A DNA stretch of 64,000 nucleotides, taken from assembly GCF_002266285.1 (NCBI RefSeq), contig NZ_NPMS01000007.1:159343-223342 (forward strand), in the 5' to 3' direction. This document shows positions 44,036 through 52,768 of the stretch, piece after piece. Below the pieces are notes generated by a model. The model did not search any database. It was not told the origin of the DNA and saw only the letters and a list, made by a program, of their open reading frames with translations. Positions within the stretch are counted from its first letter, which is position 1. The number at the start of each line of letters is the position of its first letter. The DNA is from Virgibacillus indicus (lineage in GTDB: Bacteria; Bacillota; Bacilli; Bacillales; Amphibacillaceae). A program made the position numbers and the translations under genes.

Positions 44036-44560
44036 TTTTCATCACCCCTACCAAGAATTGTATTAAAAACAGCCTGCAAATATGTCAAGTGGTTACATTT
44101 CATTAGGGGAATTAGTAAAGCCCATCAGTACCTCATACCGTTAGTATCATATACTTTTTACAAGGACCTTCTAATTTATCATTGAAATTAGTATCCAAAT
44201 TTACAGGATGACAGCAGGTATTGTAAGATGCTATTTTGAGTGCTGTTTTATGCATTTCTTCTTCATAAAGGTTGATGTACTAACGAAAAAGGGCATACCA
44301 ATAACTGTGCTAATTCATAAGCTAAATACATTGGAGTGAATCTCCTGCGAAGGAATGTTCGAACTAAAACTACCACAACACACGCTAGTTCGAACCTTCT
44401 CAAGTCGTGTGGGGCGCAGTCTGTACGTCGCTAAACGGATGCTTACGATTTTGTTCATATTTGAACCTTTTTTAACAATTTAATAAAAATTATTGACTAT
44501 TAAAATACAGGGGTAATAATAGAACATGGACCTTAATACATGTTGGAGGAAAATATACAT
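44036..44560. other. Intergenic region upstream of the GH13-like gene
   Basis: About 0.5 kb without a credible gene. It holds an 8-bp inverted repeat TTCGAACT/AGTTCGAA (about 44350-44395), a fragment of the dispersed repeat seen at 8222 (44409-44455), and a possible promoter TTGACT (44493-44498) with an AT-rich TAATAAT about 17 bp downstream serving the GH13-like gene. Confidence 0.5.
44409..44455. repeat. Fragment of the dispersed repeat found at 8222-8376
   Basis: GTACGTCGCTAAACGGATGC-TTACGATTTTGTTC matches the right end of the 8222-8376 repeat with few changes. Confidence 0.6.
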
Positions 44561-46060
44561 ATGAAAAAGACGGCATTTTTGCTGGCATTGATTTTATTTT
44601 TTGCATTTACTGTAAATTCAAAGCCAATCTCAGCGCAAGTTGACAGACAGATACAAGATGAGATTATTTATAATATACTGGTTGATCGGTTTAACAACGG
44701 AGATTTCAACAGGGATGATCAGATAAGAATCGATGATCCCAATGCATATCAGGGTGGTGATCTTCAAGGGATTATTTTAAAGTTGGATTCTCTTATCGAA
44801 ATAGGCGTCACCACACTTTCCCTATCTCCGATTATGGCAAATGCCGAAGACGGCTACCATGGATACTGGATAGAGGATTTTAACAGTATTGATGAGCAAT
44901 TTGGAACAATGGAGGACTTACAGCTTCTGATTGAAGAAGCACATGATAGAAATATGAAGGTTGTTTTGGAATTTGTTCCCAACTTTATTTCGTCAACCCA
45001 CCCAATTGCTTCAGATCCTGAAAAAGAAGATTGGATACTTGAGCGAAATAATGTATCAACAGACTGGGGAGAAGAGGCAGTAGCGTTAAATCAGGAAAAT
45101 CCCGAAGTACAAGAATTTTTAATAGAAGCAGCTGAATTTTGGATGAATGAAACAGAGATTGATGGATTTAAACTGCATGCCGTGGAACAGTCCTCGTTGG
45201 ATTTCCTTGAGAAGTTTACAACAAAAATAAAAGATCAAAACCCTGAATTTTACTTGATCGGTGATGTATTAAATGAAGATGCAGATACGGAAGAAATTAT
45301 AAACAATACTGCAATTGATATTGTTGATAATCCTTCACTATATCAATCGATGTCTGATACTTTTTCGGAACTGGGACAGCCTGTTTCCGATTTGTATGAT
45401 GAATTTCAGGAAAATGCGACAGATTCCGATTTGCTCTATATGGACAATAAGTACACTGATCGGTTCACACAAAAATTTTCAGAGAATGGAAGAAATTCAC
45501 TGACCGCGTGGACATTGGCATTAACCTATATGTATACAACACCAGGAGTTCCGTCTATTTTACAGGGATCTGAATTACCAATGTATGGCGATGCCTCTCA
45601 AGCACAGAAATTAATGCAATTTAATAGTGGGGACGCCGAATTAACAGAATTTCACAACCGTATCTCCTCATTGCGTTCAGAGTTCCCTACGCTAGTTTAT
45701 GGTGATTTCGAAATTGTTGGTTCAAGTGGGGCGATGAGTGTATTTAAAAGAACTTACGATGGTAACACGATGTATATTGCAATAAACAATGATGATAAAG
45801 CCCAATCGGTAGCAGTTGATGGAATTGAGTCAGGAATGCAGCTGCGGGGCTATCTTGGTGATAACCTTGTACGTGAGAATGATAAGGGCGAATATAAAAT
45901 CGGTCTCGCACGTGAAACAGCAGAGGTTTACGTTATTCAGTCTGATGCAGGATTTAACTGGGGGTTTATCGGCTTTGTCGGAGGAATCTTTTTATTATTT
46001 GTATTTGTTGTAATTTATTTAAGCCGCAAGCAAAAAAAGAGAGAAGCGAAAAATGGATAA
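44561..46060 (+). CDS. Secreted, membrane-anchored GH13 (alpha-amylase-like) protein with degenerate active site
   Basis: A 499-residue exported protein: signal peptide (about 1-25), GH13 barrel, beta-sandwich C-domain, and a C-terminal TM (about 465-485) with a basic tail. The GH13 signature regions are recognisable but damaged: region I DxVxNH reads EFVPNF; region II GFRxDAxxH reads GFKLHAVEQ, so the nucleophile Asp is His206; region III general acid Glu is Asp235 (LIGDVL); region IV NHD reads NKY, so the third Asp is Tyr298. Such a protein should be unable to cut alpha-glucans by the normal mechanism and is probably a binding or scaffolding pseudoenzyme. ATG 44561 follows TTGGAGGAAAATAT. 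Confidence 0.85.
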   Translation: MKKTAFLLALILFFAFTVNSKPISAQVDRQIQDEIIYNILVDRFNNGDFNRDDQIRIDDPNAYQGGDLQGIILKLDSLIEIGVTTLSLSPIMANAEDGYHGYWIEDFNSIDEQFGTMEDLQLLIEEAHDRNMKVVLEFVPNFISSTHPIASDPEKEDWILERNNVSTDWGEEAVALNQENPEVQEFLIEAAEFWMNETEIDGFKLHAVEQSSLDFLEKFTTKIKDQNPEFYLIGDVLNEDADTEEIINNTAIDIVDNPSLYQSMSDTFSELGQPVSDLYDEFQENATDSDLLYMDNKYTDRFTQKFSENGRNSLTAWTLALTYMYTTPGVPSILQGSELPMYGDASQAQKLMQFNSGDAELTEFHNRISSLRSEFPTLVYGDFEIVGSSGAMSVFKRTYDGNTMYIAINNDDKAQSVAVDGIESGMQLRGYLGDNLVRENDKGEYKIGLARETAEVYVIQSDAGFNWGFIGFVGGIFLLFVFVVIYLSRKQKKREAKNG

Positions 46061-46066
46061 CTAATT

Positions 46067-46099
46067 GAAAAAGCTCAGTCAGGAACTGAGCTTTTTCAT
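46067..46099 (+). terminator. Terminator of the GH13-like gene
   Basis: AAAAAGCTCAGT/ACTGAGCTTTTT hairpin, likely usable from both sides. Confidence 0.85.
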
Positions 46100-46126
46100 A
46101 TACTGTATGTGACTGGCTCTGTGGTA

Positions 46127-46999
46127 TTATCCCGAAACAATGATTCCGCCATTTACGTGAATCATCTGGCCGGAGACGTAGCTTGAATCATCACTGGCTA
46201 AATAAACATATGCTGGTGCCAGTTCCTGTGGCTGGCCAGGCCGTTTCATTGGTGTATTGCCGCCAAAGGAATCCACCTTTTCTTCAGTGAAGGATGCTGG
46301 TATTAATGGTGTCCAGATTGGCCCCGGAGCAACACCATTCACCCGGATCCCCTGATCAGCCAAGGCCCCAGATAAGGATCTTGTGAAGGAAGTAATTGCA
46401 CCCTTGGTTGCGGAATAATCAATTAAATCAACACTACCCTGATATGAGGTGATCGAGGACGTATTAATAATTGAACTTCCTTCTTTTAAGCTTGGTAAAG
46501 CTGCTTTTGTCAGGTAGAACATGCCAAATACATTGGTGCGGAATGTTCTCTCAAGCTGTTCGCTGGAAATATCCAGAAAACTTTCCTGTGGATGCTGTTC
46601 AGCTGCGTTGTTTATGAGAATATCAATTTTTTTATATTTGTCCAATACTTCAGTCACGGCAGCCTCACAAAAAGTTTGATTTCCAATATCACCATTAATT
46701 AATAAACATTTCTGTCCTGCTTGCTCTACCAATCGTTTTGTTTCATTCGCGTCCTCATGTTCATCAAGATAAATAATGGCAAGGTCAGCACCTTCTTTGG
46801 CAAAATGGACACTGACTGCCCGTCCAATTCCACTGTCTCCACCCGAGATTAATGCAACTTTGCCTTCCAGCTTGCTGCTTGCCCGGTAATTTTCACGAAT
46901 GTATTCGGGTTCAGGATGCATTTTTGACTCAAGTCCTGGCTGTCTATCCTGTTTTTGTGCGGGAGGTGTTTGTTTTCCGTTGTGTTCTTCCATCCCCAT
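46127..46999 (-). CDS. Short-chain dehydrogenase/reductase (YhxC/YhdF/YdaD type)
   Basis: A 290-residue NAD(P)-dependent oxidoreductase. An N-terminal extension (about 40 residues, rich in Gln/Pro) precedes the Rossmann fold; SGGDSGIGRAV is the cofactor loop, NNAAEQHP follows, and the catalytic residues are in INTSSITSYQG and the YSATKG motif. This long-tailed subfamily includes Bacillus general-stress proteins; substrate unknown. ATG 46999 is picked because AAGGAGGAG lies upstream; the longer frame is not family-like. Confidence 0.88.
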   Translation of the reverse strand: MGMEEHNGKQTPPAQKQDRQPGLESKMHPEPEYIRENYRASSKLEGKVALISGGDSGIGRAVSVHFAKEGADLAIIYLDEHEDANETKRLVEQAGQKCLLINGDIGNQTFCEAAVTEVLDKYKKIDILINNAAEQHPQESFLDISSEQLERTFRTNVFGMFYLTKAALPSLKEGSSIINTSSITSYQGSVDLIDYSATKGAITSFTRSLSGALADQGIRVNGVAPGPIWTPLIPASFTEEKVDSFGGNTPMKRPGQPQELAPAYVYLASDDSSYVSGQMIHVNGGIIVSG

Positions 47000-47087
47000 T
47001 AAAATCTCCTCCTTGAAGGTATTTCTGCTAATAACCTTCCCTATAATCATTTTTTTCAATCATCGTGTATTCGAAGCAAGAAAAAAA

Positions 47088-47108
47088 GCCCCTAAGAGGA
47101 CTTTTTAT
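47088..47108 (-). terminator. Weak terminator of the YppF-like gene
   Basis: On the minus strand AAAAAGTCC..GGGGCTTTTTTTT can form a short stem with a T-run, about 50 bp after the stop. Confidence 0.45.
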
Positions 47109-47157
47109 TTCAAACTACTAAACAAGGAACCAGCTATCCATCCGAGATTGAGGATAT

Positions 47158-47337
47158 TTATTCATGTGCTGATACAGCACCTTGCTTATGCAGATAGGAG
47201 TAGATTTGATGATAATCTTTTATATCAATTTCACCGGTAATATATTGCTTCTGATAGTAATCGAGTAAATCATTAACGGATGTTTGTGAGGCCTTTCGTT
47301 CTATTTTGAAATCAACTGCTATTTTTCCTATAGGCAT
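47158..47337 (-). CDS. YppF-like small protein
   Basis: A 59-residue protein starting MPIGKIAVDFKIERK with the pattern NDLLDYYQKQYITGEIDIKDY and ending in LHKQGAVSAHE. This LLDxxxxxYIxGEIxxxxYxxxxxxLxxxGA pattern is that of the YppF family of small Bacillaceae proteins with no known role. The ribosome site AAGGAGGAATTCC is excellent, making this a real gene despite its size. Confidence 0.72.
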   Translation of the reverse strand: MPIGKIAVDFKIERKASQTSVNDLLDYYQKQYITGEIDIKDYHQIYSYLHKQGAVSAHE

Positions 47338-47404
47338 GGAATTCCTCCTTCATCTAATTTAGTTAGTACAACCTTTTCTAAAATATATGAAGATGGGAGC
47401 CAGT

Positions 47405-48622
47405 TCATTCGATATTTTTTCTCGTATATGAAATCCATAAAACAACCAGGCCGATCAGCAGAAGTAAACTTGCAGCAAGCAGGTTTTGTGTATAAAAGGG
47501 AGTGGATGGCAGGTTGATCCATTCCGCTAATGCCTGGTAGAACAAGAGTAATTCATTCAAGATAAACCCAATAAAAAAGATAATAAAACCATTTCTTGTG
47601 TGACGTATCGGCTGCAGGATGCCTATCATCTGATATTGCGTTAGAATAAAGATACTGATAAATCCGAGCAATGTAAAATGCAAGTAGCCAATGATGACAC
47701 TTCTTGTTTCATAAATGAGATGGGAAAGAGAAGGGAAAATCAATCCCAGTTCCATTGTGCTTTTACCAAACAGCAGTGCGAGTGCAATCCAAATACAGGC
47801 AACAGTCAGTTTGGAAAATGATGTCCCTATTTTTTGCCAGACCTGCTTTACTGCCAGCAAGATACATACAACACCTGCCCATTGGCCAATACTTCCAATT
47901 ACAGCAACTGCTTCTGACAAACCACCTAAGTCTGCCCAAAGAACAGACAGGAAATAGCCAGGGATTAATGCTATGAAATAAAGCCAGAATCCAATATGTA
48001 GCAGAGAACTGCGAAATTGTATTTTGTTGGAATATAATAGAAAAATAAATAATCCAAATAAGAATAAAGTCAGCCAGCCATTATATTGAAAATGCAAGTA
48101 AAAATAAATTGCCATGTCGAATAAATATGAATCTTTCATTCCATTTGCTGAAATATATGCCAATGCGTAAGGGCCTATGGAAGAAAAAACTAATGAAATA
48201 AGTGCGCCTTTGATAAATAAATTCGCAGTTCTTTTTTCTGCATGTTGTTTTTTTATGTAACGGTAAATGAAAGACACCGTCCAATATTCAACGAAAATAT
48301 GTAATGTGGACATGACGATCGAAACTACAGCATAACCCTGATAAATAAAAGCTGCAAACATAAGAAGCGAAACAACAAACACCGCACATGTTACTGCAAT
48401 TGCTTCTTTTTTTCGATTGATTTTTGGCCAGCAGATAAATAAAAAGATGATAAATGCACCTAAAAACGCCCACCCCAGGATAGCCAGATGTGAATGAGCA
48501 TGTAAAATATTTGAATATGGTACAGACATGCCGGGATAGAATGGGAATGCTCTCATTAAGACACCGGATAGAGCTGTAAGCATGAAGAAAAAGAATGTGA
48601 AATGAACAAATATTCTAGGCAT
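47405..48622 (-). CDS. Polytopic haem-copper-oxidase-subunit-I-like membrane protein
   Basis: A 405-residue protein with about 12 TM helices. The second helix carries HAHSHLAILGWAFLGAF, a histidine cluster resembling the haem-binding His of CcoN/NorB-like proteins, and more His occur in VSTLHIF, YFYLHFQYNGW and GYLHFTLLG. It lacks the Cu_B HH pair of true oxidases, so an electron-transfer or NO-response (NnrS-like) role is possible; function unknown. ATG 48622 (MPRIF) is used because GGAGG precedes it. A 72-bp inverted-repeat element lies just upstream. Confidence 0.65.
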   Translation of the reverse strand: MPRIFVHFTFFFFMLTALSGVLMRAFPFYPGMSVPYSNILHAHSHLAILGWAFLGAFIIFLFICWPKINRKKEAIAVTCAVFVVSLLMFAAFIYQGYAVVSIVMSTLHIFVEYWTVSFIYRYIKKQHAEKRTANLFIKGALISLVFSSIGPYALAYISANGMKDSYLFDMAIYFYLHFQYNGWLTLFLFGLFIFLLYSNKIQFRSSLLHIGFWLYFIALIPGYFLSVLWADLGGLSEAVAVIGSIGQWAGVVCILLAVKQVWQKIGTSFSKLTVACIWIALALLFGKSTMELGLIFPSLSHLIYETRSVIIGYLHFTLLGFISIFILTQYQMIGILQPIRHTRNGFIIFFIGFILNELLLFYQALAEWINLPSTPFYTQNLLAASLLLLIGLVVLWISYTRKNIE

Positions 48623-48643
48623 GAAAAATCCTCCCATACATGC

Positions 48644-48715
48644 GTTCAAAAAAAGAGGACAGCTAACTCTACCGGCCAAATTACACAGAAGGAAAATCGT
48701 CAAGACTTTTTGAAC
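48644..48715. repeat. 72-bp inverted-repeat element
   Basis: Bounded by GTTCAAAAA and TTTTTGAAC, the same end motif as the 7478 and 39887 elements. Interior differs and no target duplication was found, so it is an old or distinct relative. Confidence 0.45.
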
Positions 48716-48985
48716 AGTAGAATGTGAATCCACCTGTCTTTATCATAGGGAAAATAGAGCCAAAGTTGCAATGTATTAAGGGAAATGTCAAAAAAATATT
48801 ATAAAGGTTTGTCGGAAATCGCACAAAGTTTTAGAATGGATGATAGAGGTGAGATGATAAAAGCGGGCTGGGAACGAATCAATGACTTAATAAATCCAAA
48901 TAAGAACGCACTTGGGAATATAGATTGATCATAAACATGATGGATAAATGGAGGTCGTATGAAATCATTCAGAGTATAATCATAA

Positions 48986-49020
48986 AAGCGGCTTTGAGGA
49001 TAGCTCCTTAGGCCGCTTTT
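48986..49020 (-). terminator. Terminator of the beta-propeller gene
   Basis: AAAAGCGGC/GCCGCTTTT with an inner partial stem; usable on the minus strand directly after the gene. Confidence 0.8.
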
Positions 49021-49029
49021 ACTCGTTTA

Positions 49030-51264
49030 CTATTGTATATTTTGTTCAGGCAATGAAACTGATTTTATACCATTTTTATCGTTTAAATCATATACTTTCA
49101 TCTGATCATACGAAATAGTATAAATCACATCATCCACTGAAACAATCCGTTTCACTTCAGATTTCCATTCTGGATATTCGATATTGCTTTGCTGATGGGT
49201 AATGGTATCCTTTAGCTTGATTCCTTCTTCAGGTGTAATAGAGTACAGAAGGGCACCCTCAAATAGAAACTTTTGATCTTCATAGGTGATATCTCCCTTC
49301 TGTATTTTCTTTGTTTCAAAGAGTGCAGCAGGGAAACCAAATAGGTTTTCAGTTGGATGCTGATACAATGCCTTATGATTATGATTTAATTCAGAGTAGG
49401 AATGTCCCTGGCCGATAACTTCACTGAATTTCTCTATTGGATTGGCAGGATCACTTACATCAAACAGAGATATTTTTAATCCATCCATCTGCACGAGTGG
49501 TTCGGATCCATGTTCATTATCAGCTAATTTTGTATTTTGCCCAAAACCAATCAAATGATTTTCATCAATCGGGTGCAGGTAATTACTGAATCCTGGTATC
49601 TTTAATTCTCCCAGTACAGTTGGATTTGCGGGATCTTTTAAGTCAATAACAAAAAGTGGATCTACCTGTTTAAAAGTCACCATATAGGCAACATCTTCCA
49701 TGAAGCGGACACTGTAGATTCGTTCACCCTCAGCAAGTCCTTCAACAGCCCCCAAAGGATTTAAGTTTGCATCAAATGTATATAAATTGTTCGTTGAAGG
49801 CTCATCGTTACTCCACATATCGCCCTTTGTTGTTGCAACCCGGAAGGTATCATTGCGCTCATCCATCGCAAATTGGTTAATCAATGTTCCATTCACCATT
49901 GTTTGGGCCTGATAGCTGATATCTCCTTCGTCAATTTTAAACTGCATGATTTTTGTATTGGCAGCAGGTCTTGCAATCATAATATCAGCAGATTCGTTAT
50001 TGCCAGCAGTTCTTTTGTTCTTTTCATATTGGTTTACAGCGATATAGATATGATTTTCTGACATATACATTTGATTGGATGCACCCAGATAGCTTTGTAT
50101 ATTTGCTTCTTTTTCCAGATCATCTAAGCTGATTGATGCCAGCTGCAAGAAGTTATTCTCTTCACTGTCAGGAAAAAAATACATATCATCAAATGAAACA
50201 GCTTTTGCCTCATCTTCACCAGCACTATCCTTTATATGGGGTCTTATTTCTTCCTCAGGTGTTTCAAGAATCTGATAAGGAGGATGTTCATTTGTAATTA
50301 GGTATAAATAGTCATCCATTTTTCTCGATGCAGTTAAATTTCCTTCTATTGTTACTTCCCTGACTTTTTCAGGGTTGCTTTTATCTGTTACATCATAGAT
50401 GAAAACAGCAGTCTGATTTCGTTGGGGAGGGTATATAGCAATTTCGCTATTCTCTTCTGCGTCCCCGGATTTTTTGATTACTTCTTTTCTGATTGGCTCG
50501 TGATTGTAACCAATAGTTATTAAATAGTTATTGTGAAGATACAGCTCGCCAGGATTGAAATTGTTTTCCTTGATAATGCTGACAAACCCGCTATCATGTT
50601 CTTTCGTTGATGCTATGATAATATCTGTATCACGTGCAAAGTATATAAATTCTCCATCATTTTTTACGTTGTCCCCTTCGTCAACTCCCGCCACTTGGAT
50701 ATTTGTTTCCGAGGTTGTTGAAGTTTGACTTTCCCCGCTTACAGCCATATCTGCTGATTCATTGCTCGCTTCCATAGTAACGCTTTCTTCGGTGAAAAGC
50801 CTGCCTTCATTGGGCTGCATTCTTTCTTCAAGAAGGGATACAAGCTGGTCTTTATTTTCAATATTCGGTACGTCTTCAACAACAGTAAATTTATGGGTAA
50901 GCGAATCAGATAATTCCTTTTCCTCAGCTGTTAGTACCTGATTTGAAATAGTTATATGGTAATCTTCACCGATGGTGTAACCGTCTTTCGGATGTTTTAA
51001 TGTTAGAATCGTATTTGAATCATTCCATTCCATGGCAATAGATACATGTTCATTATTGGCATCCGTGATGGTTATCGTTTCTTCTGTGAATGTATCCGGA
51101 TTCATTTGCTCGGAAAAATGAACTGTCCAGTCTTTAAATGTCTGTGCATGGCTTGAAGCCGTTGGAATCTCTGCAGTTATTCCATTAGCAGGAAGTAAAG
51201 TAAAAGCCAATGCAGTTAAACCAATGATACCGACAGCAGCAATCCAGACAATTTTATTTTTCAT
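49030..51264 (-). CDS. Exported beta-propeller protein with N-terminal SbsA/Big_5-like domain
   Basis: A 744-residue extracytoplasmic protein. N-terminal signal/anchor (about 4-24), then an Ig-like Big_5 domain (about 35-128; FSEQMNPDTFTEETI), a Ser/Thr-rich linker, and from about 185 a C-terminal beta-propeller domain beginning TNIQVAGVDEGDNVKNDGEFIY, the hallmark of the Beta_propel (DUF2276-like) family. Repeats of the type IYDVTDKSNPEKV and VIDLKDPANPTVLG mark individual blades. Function unknown; likely cell-surface binding. ATG 51264 with GAGGGGTG upstream. Stand-alone gene. Confidence 0.85.
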   Translation of the reverse strand: MKNKIVWIAAVGIIGLTALAFTLLPANGITAEIPTASSHAQTFKDWTVHFSEQMNPDTFTEETITITDANNEHVSIAMEWNDSNTILTLKHPKDGYTIGEDYHITISNQVLTAEEKELSDSLTHKFTVVEDVPNIENKDQLVSLLEERMQPNEGRLFTEESVTMEASNESADMAVSGESQTSTTSETNIQVAGVDEGDNVKNDGEFIYFARDTDIIIASTKEHDSGFVSIIKENNFNPGELYLHNNYLITIGYNHEPIRKEVIKKSGDAEENSEIAIYPPQRNQTAVFIYDVTDKSNPEKVREVTIEGNLTASRKMDDYLYLITNEHPPYQILETPEEEIRPHIKDSAGEDEAKAVSFDDMYFFPDSEENNFLQLASISLDDLEKEANIQSYLGASNQMYMSENHIYIAVNQYEKNKRTAGNNESADIMIARPAANTKIMQFKIDEGDISYQAQTMVNGTLINQFAMDERNDTFRVATTKGDMWSNDEPSTNNLYTFDANLNPLGAVEGLAEGERIYSVRFMEDVAYMVTFKQVDPLFVIDLKDPANPTVLGELKIPGFSNYLHPIDENHLIGFGQNTKLADNEHGSEPLVQMDGLKISLFDVSDPANPIEKFSEVIGQGHSYSELNHNHKALYQHPTENLFGFPAALFETKKIQKGDITYEDQKFLFEGALLYSITPEEGIKLKDTITHQQSNIEYPEWKSEVKRIVSVDDVIYTISYDQMKVYDLNDKNGIKSVSLPEQNIQ

Positions 51265-51387
51265 TATGACACCCCTCGTATATGAAAATTTTTCCTTTAA
51301 ATAATTAGACGAGAGTAAAAGGAATCGGTTACATGTATCATGAATTGTTTTTTGAAAGTGGGATGGATCGGCCTTGAATTAGCCTTA

Positions 51388-51537
51388 AAGTTGAGAGAAA
51401 AGGACGAGAAGTTGAGAGACAACCTTGTTATAAAAGAACATCATTCAACTTCGACTCAATGTCTCTCAACCCTGGCCTCCTGTCTTTCAACCTTGCCCCA
51501 ATGTCTCTCGACTTCGACACAATATCTCTCAACCATG
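51388..51537. repeat. 21-bp repeats in two opposing orientations
   Basis: AGTTGAGAGA occurs at 51389 and 51410 (21 bp apart). Its complement GTCTCTCAAC-like occurs at 51461, 51482, 51503 and 51524, again every 21 bp, with a degenerate copy at 51440. The two sets can pair into a long hairpin. No other gene occupies this 0.48-kb gap (51265-51743). Confidence 0.8.
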
Positions 51538-51623
51538 AAATTAAAGGAATAATATAAGAAGAAATTGCACATAAGGGTTGAAACTTCAAGGAATGTGGAA
51601 TATCGTTATAGAATGTGTTCTTG

Positions 51624-51658
51624 AAAAAAAGCTTGACCCATTCAGAGTCAAGCTTTTT
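51624..51658. terminator. Terminator between beta-propeller upstream region and degV
   Basis: AAAAAGCTTGAC/GTCAAGCTTTTT perfect 12-bp stem with a 9-base loop; most likely ends degV transcription on the minus strand. Confidence 0.85.
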
Positions 51659-51693
51659 CGGCAGTTAAGAAAGTATAAATCCTTTCTTGCTGC

Positions 51694-51747
51694 ATAAGTG
51701 CAACTAAGGTATTCGCCGTAAGGCTTGGCAAATGCCAAGTTTTCTAA
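51694..51747. repeat. Dispersed palindromic repeat ending TTTTCTAA, copy 2
   Basis: ATAAGTGCAACTAAGGTATT, GGCTTGGCAAATGCCAAG hairpin and TTTTCTAA; overlaps the degV stop codon (51744-51746). Confidence 0.75.
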
Positions 51748-52610
51748 GAGTTCATATTTGGTTTGTTTGAGAAAAAGAGTGCGATGGTTCCTGGGCCGGC
51801 ATGGGCGCCAATAACAGCTCCAACCATTTCGATAAGGACAGATTCGGCACCGAATTTTTCTTTGATCATGGAAGCTAGCTGCTCGGCCCTTTGCAAATCA
51901 TCACCATGACTGATTCCGATGGTCTGGTTTTTAAAGTCGGCACCACGGTGCTCCATAACATCAATCATGCGCTGCAGGACCTTTTTCGAGCCTCTGATTT
52001 TTTCAAGTGGAATTAATTTTCCGTCATCCACATGAAGAAGCGGCTTTATTTTTAATAATGACCCAACGAAGGCAGCTGTTTTACTTACTCGGCCGCCGCG
52101 ATACAGGTATTCGAGATCATCAACTGTAAAAATATGTTCCATATGTTCAGCCTGGTATGTAGTCGACTCAATAATTTCTTCTGCAGAAGCGCCATCTTTT
52201 GCCAGTTTTGCAGCATGAAGGATAACAAGGCCATAGCCAATCGAAGCACATTTTGTATCAATGACATGTAAAGTTGCATCCGGATATTCTTCCTTCACTT
52301 CCTGCTCCATCATCTTAGCTGTCTGATAGGTCCCGGATAATTCAGATGAAAAAGCGAAATATAATAATGGCTGGTTTTCTTTGGCATACGATGTAAAAAT
52401 TGATTTAAACGTTTGGGGAGATACTTGAGAAGTTTTTGTCATTTTTCCTTCTCTCATCGCATCATAGACGGTTTTTGGTTCTATTTCTATGCCATCTTTA
52501 AATTCTTTTTCATCTAAATGAACAGTTAATGGTACCATTTCAATGTTATATTCGTTATAATGTTTCTTTGACAAATCACACGCAGAATCAGCAAGTATTT
52601 TAATCGTCAT
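51744..52610 (-). CDS. DegV family fatty-acid-binding protein
   Basis: A 288-residue DegV protein (FakB type): N-terminal ADSACDLS, the TSQVSPQTF segment, GYGLVILHAA, YLYRGGRVS and a C-terminal HAGPGTIALFF motif. FakB/DegV proteins bind a fatty acid for phosphorylation by FakA and entry into phospholipids. Corresponds to B. subtilis YitS, next to yitT in both genomes. ATG 52610 has AAGGTGATAAA before it. A palindromic repeat overlaps its stop codon. Confidence 0.92.
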   Translation of the reverse strand: MTIKILADSACDLSKKHYNEYNIEMVPLTVHLDEKEFKDGIEIEPKTVYDAMREGKMTKTSQVSPQTFKSIFTSYAKENQPLLYFAFSSELSGTYQTAKMMEQEVKEEYPDATLHVIDTKCASIGYGLVILHAAKLAKDGASAEEIIESTTYQAEHMEHIFTVDDLEYLYRGGRVSKTAAFVGSLLKIKPLLHVDDGKLIPLEKIRGSKKVLQRMIDVMEHRGADFKNQTIGISHGDDLQRAEQLASMIKEKFGAESVLIEMVGAVIGAHAGPGTIALFFSNKPNMNS

Positions 52611-52768
52611 TTTATCACCTTCATTCATTTTATTGAGGTTTAATTCGAAAATCTTTTAGCATGCTTGTATTACCTTTAGTTTATAGCTAGTGTGAAAGAT
52701 AGTCAAAGTATATTTCTAATATTTTAGAAAATGAAATAATGACAACAATTGAAGCAAGGAGGCGGCCA

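Larger units (their letters stand above)
48623..49029. other. Intergenic region
   Basis: Contains the 72-bp inverted-repeat element (48644-48715) and the terminator of the beta-propeller gene (48986-49020). A short stretch near 48850-48960 has ribosome-site-like sequences (GAGGTGAGATG, TGGAGG) but only frames of a few codons, so no gene is called. Confidence 0.5.

Noticed and set aside
44036..44560. Riboswitch or T-box before the GH13-like gene
   Set aside because: No conserved T-box or riboswitch core was found; only unrelated inverted repeats and a fragment of a dispersed repeat.
48840..48960. Gene remnant between the 12-TM protein and the beta-propeller gene
   Set aside because: Ribosome-site-like motifs exist but every frame ends after a few codons and no family was recognised.
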